64,000 nucleotides of DNA from Cytophagales bacterium (GTDB lineage Bacteria > Bacteroidota > Bacteroidia > Cytophagales > Spirosomataceae), in assembly GCA_013298125.1 (NCBI GenBank), contig JAAFJP010000008.1, positions 117,828 through 181,827 of the forward strand, written 5' to 3'. A program made the translations under genes and the position numbers. Positions 51,797 to 59,579 of this stretch are shown in pieces. The notes under the pieces are model-generated. The model did no database searches. It was not told where the DNA came from and saw nothing but the letters and a program-made list of their open reading frames with translations. The first letter of the stretch is position 1. Every line of letters starts with the position of its first letter.

Positions 51797-52291
51797 ATGG
51801 CACGAAACCAACTTGAAAAATACCTTAATCAATTAGACATCAGAAGAGCTGATTATCTTGAAAAACAACTGAAAGAATATAAATTTCAACGATTCAAGAA
51901 AAGCCTTGAAATGTTGCAAAAAGCAAGTTATTATCACACAATCCCGAATGATATTATTAATGAAATCGAAACGATTTTTAAATTGATGCCTGTCCATGAA
52001 TTGTATTTCATCAAAATTAATGAGAATGAATTTAAAGAGTATATTGAAAGATTAAATAGGCTATACATTACCGTTCTGGATGATTACGAATCTTTTGATG
52101 AAGTAGTAACACCAAAGTATTGGGGAAATAGCGTTTTCATACTTTACTTTATTGGCTTGTTCCATAAAAAGATTGAATCGTGGTTTGGTCCTTATATTGT
52201 CCCTGCGGCATTTGGATGTTTTTTTGTTTTTGCTCTTTACCAAAATCGAATAAGATTTAGAAGATACTTTGATAAATTTTTAAAGTTATGA
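51797..52291 (+). CDS. Unrecognised protein with helical N-terminus and C-terminal membrane segments
   Basis: 164-aa protein I do not recognise. Residues 1 to about 100 are highly charged and helical (NQLEKYLNQLDIRRADYLEKQLKEYKFQRFKKSLEMLQKA), cytoplasmic by composition. Two hydrophobic stretches follow (NSVFILYFIGLFH and GPYIVPAAFGCFFVFALYQ) with a basic tail (NRIRFRRYFDKF). Stop and next start overlap by 4 bp (ATGA), so it is co-translated with the Crp/Fnr-type regulator. It could be a membrane partner of that regulator, but nothing shows this. Confidence 0.7.
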   Translation: MARNQLEKYLNQLDIRRADYLEKQLKEYKFQRFKKSLEMLQKASYYHTIPNDIINEIETIFKLMPVHELYFIKINENEFKEYIERLNRLYITVLDDYESFDEVVTPKYWGNSVFILYFIGLFHKKIESWFGPYIVPAAFGCFFVFALYQNRIRFRRYFDKFLKL

Positions 52292-52872
52292 ACCAACAAC
52301 CTCTCATAAATTACCTACAAAAAGTCCTCCCAATGCCCACCGAAAAGGCAGAACAAATTGCCTCAACACTACAATATAAATTTGTTCCGAAAGGCACATT
52401 TTTGATTGAAGAGGGCAAAGTTTGCGATACTTCTTATTTCATTGCGGAGGGCTGTGCAAGGATGTACACCAACGATATGGACGGAAATGATGTTACGACC
52501 ATGATTTTTTCCAATGCTATGTTCGCTAACGATTTTTACTCTTTTTTCAAACGAATTCCAGCCCTTGAAAGCCTTGTAACGATGTCAGATTGCGAGACGT
52601 TTTTTATTTCTTTTGAAGATTTACAACGTAATTTTCACACCATTCCAGAGTTTAGAGAATTTGGTAGAATGATGCTGATTAATGGCTCATTTGCTCTCAA
52701 ACAAAGAATGTTGTCGATGATTAAACAAACGGGAGAACAGCGATATGCTCATTTAATGGAAACCAAACCTGAGATTTTTCAACATATTCCTCTTAAAAAT
52801 ATTGCTTCTTATTTGGGAATAACTGATACTTCTTTGAGTAGAATTAGAAGAGATTTTATGCGGAAAGATTAA
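52288..52872 (+). CDS. Crp/Fnr-family transcriptional regulator
   Basis: 194-aa regulator. The N-terminal cyclic-nucleotide-binding-type beta roll (about 10-120) has KFVPKGTFLIEEGKVCDTSYFIAEGCARMY. It lacks the canonical RxAT phosphate-binding arginine loop, so cAMP binding is doubtful. A long dimer helix is followed by a C-terminal HTH (HIPLKNIASYLGITDTSLSRIRRDF). No Cys cluster for an Fe-S centre. This Bacteroidota clade commonly regulates local genes without a known ligand. The partner gene overlaps upstream. Transcript shared with 51797-52291; an inverted repeat follows. Confidence 0.9.
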   Translation: MNQQPLINYLQKVLPMPTEKAEQIASTLQYKFVPKGTFLIEEGKVCDTSYFIAEGCARMYTNDMDGNDVTTMIFSNAMFANDFYSFFKRIPALESLVTMSDCETFFISFEDLQRNFHTIPEFREFGRMMLINGSFALKQRMLSMIKQTGEQRYAHLMETKPEIFQHIPLKNIASYLGITDTSLSRIRRDFMRKD

Positions 52873-52881
52873 TGCCTCTTT

Positions 52882-52990
52882 TTTTAGTCTGAATTAGGAT
52901 TCGTCAGATTAATGGATTTGTAGGATTAAATTTTGTTTAGTGAAAATCCCATAAATCCATTAATCCGACGAATCCAAGTTCAGACTAAAA
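52882..52990. repeat. Inverted repeat with 46-bp arms
   Basis: Arms 52882-52927 and 52945-52990 (TTTTAGTCTGAA...GGATTCGTC...GATTAATGGATTT) pair with about five mismatches around a 17-nt loop. It has the AGGATT/GATTTnTAGGATT motif shared with 30461-30659 and 53824-54000. A probable non-autonomous palindromic element. Confidence 0.85.
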
Positions 52991-53034
52991 TAACGAACTT
53001 GTCTTATGTCAAGTAGAAAAAGTTTTTGATTGAA

Positions 53035-53042
53035 TAATTTTG
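53035..53042 (+). promoter_or_regulatory. -7 box (TAATTTTG)
   Basis: TAATTTTG 31 bp before the start of the membrane protein at 53074, just beyond the palindromic element. No -33 at standard spacing. Confidence 0.4.
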
Positions 53043-53073
53043 ACTCATTGTTCAACCAAAAACTTTTATTGTC

Positions 53074-53814
53074 ATGGAAAATTACCTTTCAAATGTCCCA
53101 ACTTGGGTTTCTATTTCTTTCTCTTTTGTTTTTCCAATAACCATTTATTTTATTGCAAAAACGATTAAACAAGGTGCAATCAATTCTCTAATGTCTGACA
53201 GTCAAGCCAGTAAATTATTCAGAGGTGTATTTTTATTTTTTGTTTTGTATTTAATTTATGTTTCTGTAATGGCTTTTACTGGGCTTTTGAGTGAAAATGT
53301 TTTACCTCCAAGAGTTCTTGTTTTTACAACATTACCTTTGATGATTTTCTTATTCGGATTCATTTTCAACAAACCCATTTACTGGAAGATTTTAGATGGA
53401 ATTCCACTTCAATCGTTAGTGAGATTACATAGATTTAGATTTGTGGGTGTGTATTTTTTGTTTGCTACCTATTTTGGTGCTTTGCCTGCACACTTCGCTA
53501 TCTTGGCTGGTTTGGGAGATATGGCAACGGCTTTGGGTTCTATTTTTGTAGCAAAAGCTATCGAAGAGAATAAATCATGGAGTAGAAAAGCGACTTTATT
53601 TTGGAATATTTTTGGGTTTTGGGATATTTCTTCGGTGATAGTCTCTGCCATTCTGACAGCCAGATATTCAATTCAACATCCTGAAAGTCAAAGTATTGTA
53701 GAGATAACCAAATTCCCTTTTGTGTGGATTCCAGCCTTTGCTCCTGCGGTGATTATTTTTATGCACATTACGATTTTTAAGAAGTTGAAGAGGGAGGTCA
53801 TAGTTACTTTGTAG
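53074..53814 (+). CDS. Unrecognised polytopic membrane protein
   Basis: 246-aa inner-membrane protein with about seven hydrophobic helices (WVSISFSFVFPITIYFIA; FLFFVLYLIYVSVMAFTGLL; RVLVFTTLPLMIFLFGFIF; FVGVYFLFATYFGALPAHFAILAG; FGFWDISSVIVSAIL; FPFVWIPAFAPAVIIFM). A conserved-looking patch, GALPAHFAILAGLGDMATALG, could line a pocket. No transporter or enzyme signature known to me. Isolated between two palindromic elements. Confidence 0.75.
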   Translation: MENYLSNVPTWVSISFSFVFPITIYFIAKTIKQGAINSLMSDSQASKLFRGVFLFFVLYLIYVSVMAFTGLLSENVLPPRVLVFTTLPLMIFLFGFIFNKPIYWKILDGIPLQSLVRLHRFRFVGVYFLFATYFGALPAHFAILAGLGDMATALGSIFVAKAIEENKSWSRKATLFWNIFGFWDISSVIVSAILTARYSIQHPESQSIVEITKFPFVWIPAFAPAVIIFMHITIFKKLKREVIVTL

Positions 53815-53823
53815 TAAAATTGT

Positions 53824-54000
53824 CTGAATCAAGATTTACAAGATTTTAGGATTAAAACAGGATTAATAAAAAAATACCTTTTCAATAGTCATTAATCTCA
53901 TCCCTAACGTCGTGGAGGTTTTGAACCTCCACGACGTTAATAATCAAAGTACCTATTAAAGAAATCCTGTTAATCCCAAAATCCTTTAATCCTGATTCAG
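53824..54000. repeat. Nested palindrome: GTGGAGGTT element inside a GATTTnnAGGATT element
   Basis: Outer arms 53824-53864 and 53963-54000 (CTGAATCAAGATTTACAAGA... and complement ending CTGATTCAG) pair imperfectly. Within the loop, 53905-53920 and 53924-53939 form a perfect 16-bp stem (TAACGTCGTGGAGGTT, loop TTG), sibling of the stand-alone element at 1531-1563. It fills the gap between the membrane protein and the APC permease genes. Confidence 0.9.
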
Positions 54001-54014
54001 AAAAAATTAAAGAG

Positions 54015-55463
54015 TTAAGATTCCTTCCTCTTCCAAAGATAAAAAACAGGCACTCCCAAAGCCACAATCCCAACACCAATCCAAGAAGGTACTGGCTTGT
54101 AAATCAGTAGATTAACGCAAAGAGCTACGGCAAAAAATAGGTAAATCGCAGGGATGATTGGATAGCCAAATGCTTTGTAGGGTCTTGGGGTATCGGGTTG
54201 TTTTTTGCGGAGGATAAAAACGCCCAAAATCGTGAGGATATAAAATACTAAAATCGCAAAAACGGTATAATCTAATAAGTCGCTGTATGTACCCGTCAAG
54301 CACAACAAACACGCCCAAAAGCATTGCATAATCAAGGACGATGCAGGTACGCCTTTTGAATTTAATTCCCCCGCTTTTTTGAAGAAAAGGTTATCTTTTG
54401 CCATCGCATAATAGACTCTCGCTCCCGACAAAATAATGCCGTTATTGCATCCAAAGGTCGAAATCATGATAAAAACTGCCATGATGATTGCGGCAGGATT
54501 TCCAAAGATCATTTCTGCGGCTGCCGTTCCTACACGGTCATTGGTTGCCCACATAATGCCTCGCCCTATGGTGTCTTCTGCGTTGGGTTGCCCTTGTACA
54601 GGTAGCAAGGTTAGGTAGGCGATGTTTGCCAAGATGTATAGAAAACTGACCGTTAATGTACCATACAAAAGGCTCAAAGGAATGTCTCTTTTGGGGTTTT
54701 TCATCTCGCCCGCCGTGTAGGTAACGTTGTTCCAAGCGGAGGATGAAAATAGTGGTCCAATCAAGGCTAAACCCATTGCCGACCACAACCCAATGCCCGA
54801 AAGGTACTGATAATCAATGATTTTGCCTTTCTCCCAGATAATTTTCACAGGACTCCAAAAATCTAAATTATTGATTTCCCACATTCCTTTTCCAGAGGTA
54901 AGCCCCACGTAAATTCCTAAAACTGCCAAACTCAACAATGCCCCAATTTTAGTGGTAGTGAAGATTAATTGTACTAATTTGGCATTTTTGACACCTTGAA
55001 CATTGATAAAAGTCAGCAACAAAATCAAGGCAATGGCTAAGAGTTGTTGGGTATTGAAAATGAGAAAACTGTGTTCCGTTCCGATATAATCGGGCAAGAG
55101 TACGCCCGTATATTTGGCAAAAGCCACGGCAACGGCGGCAATTGTACCCGTTTCGATAACCAAGAAGGTAGTCCAACCAAACAAAAATCCGACTAAGGGG
55201 TTGTACGCCTCCCGTAGATACACGTATTGACCGCCCGCTTTGGGCATCATGCCAGCGAGTTCACCGTAGGAAAGTGCTGATATTAAGGTAATTACGCCCG
55301 TGATTATCCAAGTGAGTAGCAAATAACCAGGAGAGCCTAAGTTGCGGGTAACGTCGGCAGAGACGATAAAAATTCCTGAGCCAATCATTGAGCCAATCAC
55401 AATCATAGTGGCATCAGTCAGGGATAATTCTTTTTTTAATTCTTGCGGGTTTGATTCAGTCAT
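54015..55463 (-). CDS. APC-family amino-acid permease
   Basis: 482-aa transporter with 12 predicted TM helices and the APC fold. The first helix has the broken substrate-binding motif IGSMIGSGIFIVSADV, the sixth the SSAWNNVTYTAGEMKNPKRDIP block that marks basic-amino-acid/polyamine and LAT-like exchangers. The motif ALSYGELAGMMPKAGGQYVYLREAY is the conserved loop after helix 2. Probably an amino-acid/H+ symporter or exchanger. Substrate cannot be fixed. Monocistronic between a nested palindrome and the TPR gene. Confidence 0.92.
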   Translation of the reverse strand: MTESNPQELKKELSLTDATMIVIGSMIGSGIFIVSADVTRNLGSPGYLLLTWIITGVITLISALSYGELAGMMPKAGGQYVYLREAYNPLVGFLFGWTTFLVIETGTIAAVAVAFAKYTGVLLPDYIGTEHSFLIFNTQQLLAIALILLLTFINVQGVKNAKLVQLIFTTTKIGALLSLAVLGIYVGLTSGKGMWEINNLDFWSPVKIIWEKGKIIDYQYLSGIGLWSAMGLALIGPLFSSSAWNNVTYTAGEMKNPKRDIPLSLLYGTLTVSFLYILANIAYLTLLPVQGQPNAEDTIGRGIMWATNDRVGTAAAEMIFGNPAAIIMAVFIMISTFGCNNGIILSGARVYYAMAKDNLFFKKAGELNSKGVPASSLIMQCFWACLLCLTGTYSDLLDYTVFAILVFYILTILGVFILRKKQPDTPRPYKAFGYPIIPAIYLFFAVALCVNLLIYKPVPSWIGVGIVALGVPVFYLWKRKES

Positions 55464-55564
55464 TGATGAGTTTTTTAGTTTTTGAGTGGAATGTGAATTT
55501 ACGAAGGATTTTGAATGTTTGATAATTTTATAGAAGACTTCGTTTGAATAAAATTTTTCAATGA

Positions 55565-58486
55565 TTAATCTTTCCTAAAAATCTCCATCTGTTTATCATA
55601 ATCTTTCTGCAAATTTTCAACAAATGGCTCATCAATCCATTTGTTGGTTTTGAATTCTTCTAATTTGATGCCGAGGTCTTCTAAATAATATTCATTGAAT
55701 CTTTTGTAGGATTCCGAAGCTGTAATTTTGGGCATATCAAAACCAAAAATCTTTTTACGATATTCGATGATATTATTGGTAAAAGAACTGATAAAATTAG
55801 TAATCAGGCTTTCTACCGTGGAATCCAGTCCGTTCGATAAAGTATGTACAATTCCTTTGAGACCGAAGTTATAAATCGTAGCCTCAACTTTTTGAACTAT
55901 TTTTGATTCGGTATTCATTTCATAAAATACCATCACGACTTTTGCAAAAACGAGCAATCGTAAGGCTGTCATTAAATTTATTTTCTCTAAGGCTACCGCA
56001 TATAAAATAATGTCAGAATACGTCTCTATTTTATTTTTGGGCAATAAATCTAACTTCCAAGCAAAAATAAATTCTACCAATTTTGTTTCTAAATCCTCAG
56101 ACTCAGTTGATTTTTCGATGTCATTTAAAATTCCTAATTCTCCTACTTTTTCTTTGATGATAAACTCACGGTTTTTGTATGTCCCTACTTCTACACCAAG
56201 CGTTTCACTTAGACTTTTAGCAATTTCTAATCCTCCACGTTTACGCATAAAACGTTCAAAATTAGAGTATTCTGTATCTGAAATTTTGAATTCAAAGGCT
56301 TCATAAAAAGGTGGGAAACGATAGCCTTTTTCGTAATCTGTATGAATTAAATTAATTGCTTCTTGCACTTCTGAAAAATGAGCGTAACGTTTAAATTGCC
56401 TTAAAAAATCTGGATTTTCAAAATCATAAGGTCTTATTTTCCAACCTTCTACAAACCATTTTTCTTTACTTTTTAATATTTTTTCAATTTGCTTATCTCT
56501 TTGTTCAACATTACCCAATTTATCACTCGTATGTACGCTCATGTATTGGGCAGGTAGGTAAAAATCAGCTCTCAGGAATAATTTATGGGCTTTTTGTAAA
56601 TATTCTATCGTTTCATCAGACTGCCAAGCCATAAGATAAATTTGAGCGGCATAATAAATTTCAGAAGGATTTTGATTATTGAATTCTAATTTTTCAACTT
56701 CATTTTCAATCGTGTCATTCAACAAATAGTTAGCTTCTGGATGCAAAAACTGATTAGCCGATTTGAGATAATAAAATCTATCCATCATCGTCATTTCATC
56801 CGAAAAATGAGTTTCAATTTCTTCATCATAAATTCTATGAGCCTCAATACAATTACCCATAAAATGATTAACCAAAGCCGCTAATTGCCAATGACCTACG
56901 GTTTTTTCATTAGTATTATAAAACGCTTCATTAAATTGATTTTCAAGTGTAGCTAAGTTTTCTTTTTGTTCATGAATTTGCTGACGAACATCTTTTTCAG
57001 ATCCCGTATTCACTATTTTTTTGAGTGCTGATTCTAAATCTTTGATTTGTTTTTTGTGAGAAATAATTTTTTCATCTAATTCTTTGAAAGGTAAGTATTT
57101 CAAGAAAGACAGATAAGAATCAATAGATTGGCATTGCCTTCTGATTGTTCCCAATACACTTTGATTGCGTAACAAATTAAGGTTTACTGCTACTTTTTCA
57201 AGTAGATTTTTGAGCATATTAGGTGCATTGGAATCATTTTCAAAATTAAAGATTACAGCTATTTTTTCAAGAAGATATTTGAGCATGTAAGGAGCATCTG
57301 AAAAATCTTTGAAAAAAGTGATTATTTCAAATCCATACTTCGCAAATTCTTCATGAGTTGCCAAATAAATAAAACGATTAAAACAAAGATGAGCTAAGGC
57401 GTAATTGGGAATTGCTTTTTTGGAATAAGCCTCTCCTAATCCAAACCAAGAGTGAACAAAATTTGAGTCAATTTTAAGAGCTTTTTGAAAATGTGAAACG
57501 GCTTTATCATATTTTTCTAAATTAAAATAAACACATCCTAAACCATACCAAGAATAAACATATTTGAAATCAATTTTAAGGTTTTTTTCAAAGTTTTCTT
57601 TTGCCTTTTCATATTCTTTTAATTTAAAATAAACGCTCCCTAAATGATTCAAACCTTCAACATTCTTTGAATCAATTTCAAGGGCTTTTTCATAGTTTTC
57701 TTTTGCCTTTTCGTATTCTTTTAATTTAAAATAAACGTTTCCTAAATTATTCAATACATCAACATTCTTTTGCTCGATTTCAAGGGCTTTTTCATAGTTT
57801 TCTTTTGCCTTTTCGTATTCTTTTGTCTCATTATAAACATTCCCTAAACCATACAAAGCATCAACATTCTTTGACTCGATTTTAAGGGCTTTTTCATAGT
57901 TTTCTTTTGCTTTTTCGTATTCTTTTGTATTACGATAAACATTCCCTAAACCATTCAAAGAATGAACAAAATCACTATCAATTTTAAGGGCTTTTTCAAA
58001 GTTTTCCTTTGCCTTTTCGTATTCATTTGTATTACGATAAACATTCCCTAAACCATTCAAAGAATGAACAAAATCACTATCAATTTTAAGGGCTACTTCG
58101 TAATATTTTATTGAACTACTATATTCTTTTTGTTGAAAATATATGTAGCCTATGCTATGCAAAGAATAAATATTATCCTTATCAACATCAAGTACCAGAC
58201 TAAATATTTTAATCGCTTCTGAATATTTCTCTAAATTTTTATAAATATCTCCTAAAAGAATCAAAACATTAATGTTATTAGAGTCGATTTTTAGGACTTT
58301 TTGAAAATATGCCTCCGCTTCTGAGTATTTTTCTGTATTGTAATAAACAATTCCTAAACCATACAAAGCATGCACATAATCATAGTCAATTTCAAGGGCT
58401 TTTTCAAGATATTCTATACAGCTTGAAACATTTCCTTTCTGATATTCTTCATTTCCCAAATCAAAATAATATTCAGCATTTTCCAT
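55565..58486 (-). CDS. TPR-repeat protein with near-identical central repeats
   Basis: 973-aa soluble protein. Residues 1 to about 345 hold ten consecutive 34-residue TPRs and a degenerate eleventh. Each has the W/L-G-Y-A-pattern, for example SLNGLGNVYRNTNEYEKAKE. Repeats 5 and 6 are identical over 34 positions save one or two, and repeats 5-9 share EYEKAKENxEKALKI, showing recent tandem duplication. Residues about 345-973 are mostly helical with a coiled coil near 470-510 (SHKKQIKDLESALKKI) and no enzyme motif I recognise. No signal peptide. TPRs bind peptides or proteins; the partner is unknown. Neighbours (APC permease, Uma2 nuclease) give no hint. Confidence 0.85.
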   Translation of the reverse strand: MENAEYYFDLGNEEYQKGNVSSCIEYLEKALEIDYDYVHALYGLGIVYYNTEKYSEAEAYFQKVLKIDSNNINVLILLGDIYKNLEKYSEAIKIFSLVLDVDKDNIYSLHSIGYIYFQQKEYSSSIKYYEVALKIDSDFVHSLNGLGNVYRNTNEYEKAKENFEKALKIDSDFVHSLNGLGNVYRNTKEYEKAKENYEKALKIESKNVDALYGLGNVYNETKEYEKAKENYEKALEIEQKNVDVLNNLGNVYFKLKEYEKAKENYEKALEIDSKNVEGLNHLGSVYFKLKEYEKAKENFEKNLKIDFKYVYSWYGLGCVYFNLEKYDKAVSHFQKALKIDSNFVHSWFGLGEAYSKKAIPNYALAHLCFNRFIYLATHEEFAKYGFEIITFFKDFSDAPYMLKYLLEKIAVIFNFENDSNAPNMLKNLLEKVAVNLNLLRNQSVLGTIRRQCQSIDSYLSFLKYLPFKELDEKIISHKKQIKDLESALKKIVNTGSEKDVRQQIHEQKENLATLENQFNEAFYNTNEKTVGHWQLAALVNHFMGNCIEAHRIYDEEIETHFSDEMTMMDRFYYLKSANQFLHPEANYLLNDTIENEVEKLEFNNQNPSEIYYAAQIYLMAWQSDETIEYLQKAHKLFLRADFYLPAQYMSVHTSDKLGNVEQRDKQIEKILKSKEKWFVEGWKIRPYDFENPDFLRQFKRYAHFSEVQEAINLIHTDYEKGYRFPPFYEAFEFKISDTEYSNFERFMRKRGGLEIAKSLSETLGVEVGTYKNREFIIKEKVGELGILNDIEKSTESEDLETKLVEFIFAWKLDLLPKNKIETYSDIILYAVALEKINLMTALRLLVFAKVVMVFYEMNTESKIVQKVEATIYNFGLKGIVHTLSNGLDSTVESLITNFISSFTNNIIEYRKKIFGFDMPKITASESYKRFNEYYLEDLGIKLEEFKTNKWIDEPFVENLQKDYDKQMEIFRKD

Positions 58487-58570
58487 GTTTAGTGTTTGTT
58501 TAAAATCAGATAAAAATAGCTAAAATTTATTTGTGGTGCTTACCGTAAAATAAAAATTTGGTGCTTTTAT

Positions 58571-58697
58571 GATTTCTTTCCTCTCCCTGTCATTCTGTAA
58601 AGAATCTATTTCGTAGTTTAGAAATGTTTGTTTAAACCTCAAAATAACCTTATGAAGCTACAAAATGGATTCTTACGAGAATGACAGGGAAGGAAAT
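58571..58697. repeat. Imperfect palindrome A upstream of the TPR gene
   Basis: The left arm (from 58571; ATTTCTTTCCTCTCCCTGTCATTCT) and right arm (to 58697; AGAATGACAGGGAAGGAAAT) pair over about 40 bp with gaps. The CCTGTCATTCT motif resembles widespread dispersed palindromes. With the next element it fills the 425-bp gap 58487-58911; no promoter or small gene was recognised in the rest. Confidence 0.8.
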
Positions 58698-58745
58698 ATT
58701 TGAAATCTATCAAATACTATTTGTTACGAAAGGCTACAAACAAAA

Positions 58746-58870
58746 TGTGTCCACCCTGTCATTGCGAGCGTAGCGAAGCAATCTGTTGGCTTACGGGGAG
58801 AGGATTTCAAATACCCTTTCATTAATCCGACAGATTGCTTCGCTTTGCTCGCAATGACAGGGGGGACACA
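58746..58870. repeat. Palindrome B (TGTCATTGCGAGCG family)
   Basis: Arms 58746-58786 and 58830-58870 (TGTGTCCACCCTGTCATTGC... and complement) pair with a few mismatches. The TGTCATTGCGAGC...GAAGCAATCT motif is a repeat known from many unrelated bacteria. Confidence 0.88.
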
Positions 58871-58911
58871 TTTTTATTTTTTTTAAAAGATTACAATATT
58901 CCCTTCAAAAC

Positions 58912-59541
58912 CTATTTTTCAAACTTAATCTTACGATAAATATCTGATAATGCAATACTTATACCTTCGACCACGATAGCATCTTCGAGGCTATAAAAAT
59001 CTTGATTAATCCATGCGTTATGATTTTCTGTACGTGTGTAGGTAGATACATTTACTTTTTTAGGATTAATATAAATGACTTGGTGGAGGCTATCCAAAAG
59101 TTTATATTCTGGTAATTTTTCGGATAAATCAAAGTTTTTTGTTGAAGGCGAAAGAATCTCAACTATTAGGTAGGGATTGGTAATAATACAGTTTGACTTA
59201 GCCTTAAATATTGGTTCTTCTCTCATTACGATAACATCTGGCATATAATAACCTCCCTCAAATTTAGGAATTTGAACGCCTGAGTTACTGGCTAAAATAT
59301 CGTAATCTATTCCCTTTATCTCAAATATTTGAGATAACAAAATAATCAATTTTGCTGTAATTTTTTCGTGTTCGTAAGATGCTAATCCCATTGTAACAAT
59401 TTCATTTTCGTGGTATTCAACTTTAAAAGGTATATCGTACGCAACTGAGAAATAGTCTTCCTCAGATGCTGGAATGCGAACTAACTCCTTTGTTTTGAGT
59501 TGTTCGATTATTTCTTCTTTAAGATTTCGAGTAATAACCAT
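58912..59541 (-). CDS. Uma2-family (DUF820) endonuclease-like protein
   Basis: 209-aa protein of the Uma2/DUF820 family with a PD-(D/E)xK-type fold. Motif strands are visible: YEHEKITAKLIILLSQIFE, then YYMPDVIVMREEPIF (the Pro-Asp of the active site), and CIITNPYLIVEILSPSTKNFDLSEKLPEY (the VEILSPST block with the catalytic Glu). The family is very expanded in cyanobacteria and some Bacteroidota. Nuclease activity is predicted from fold and is rarely shown. Often single or near mobile DNA; here it follows two dispersed palindromes. Preceded by a -7 box 17 bp upstream. Confidence 0.9.
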   Translation of the reverse strand: MVITRNLKEEIIEQLKTKELVRIPASEEDYFSVAYDIPFKVEYHENEIVTMGLASYEHEKITAKLIILLSQIFEIKGIDYDILASNSGVQIPKFEGGYYMPDVIVMREEPIFKAKSNCIITNPYLIVEILSPSTKNFDLSEKLPEYKLLDSLHQVIYINPKKVNVSTYTRTENHNAWINQDFYSLEDAIVVEGISIALSDIYRKIKFEK

Positions 59542-59557
59542 AGCCTTGTTTTTTTAT

Positions 59558-59565
59558 CAAATATA
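59558..59565 (-). promoter_or_regulatory. -7 box (TATATTTG) of the Uma2 gene
   Basis: TATATTTG on the minus strand, 16 bp before the Uma2 start codon, giving a leader of about 10 nt. A TTG on the minus strand lies 15 bp further upstream (59581-59583), a little closer than consensus. Confidence 0.5.
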
Positions 59566-59579
59566 GGAAAATATTTTAA

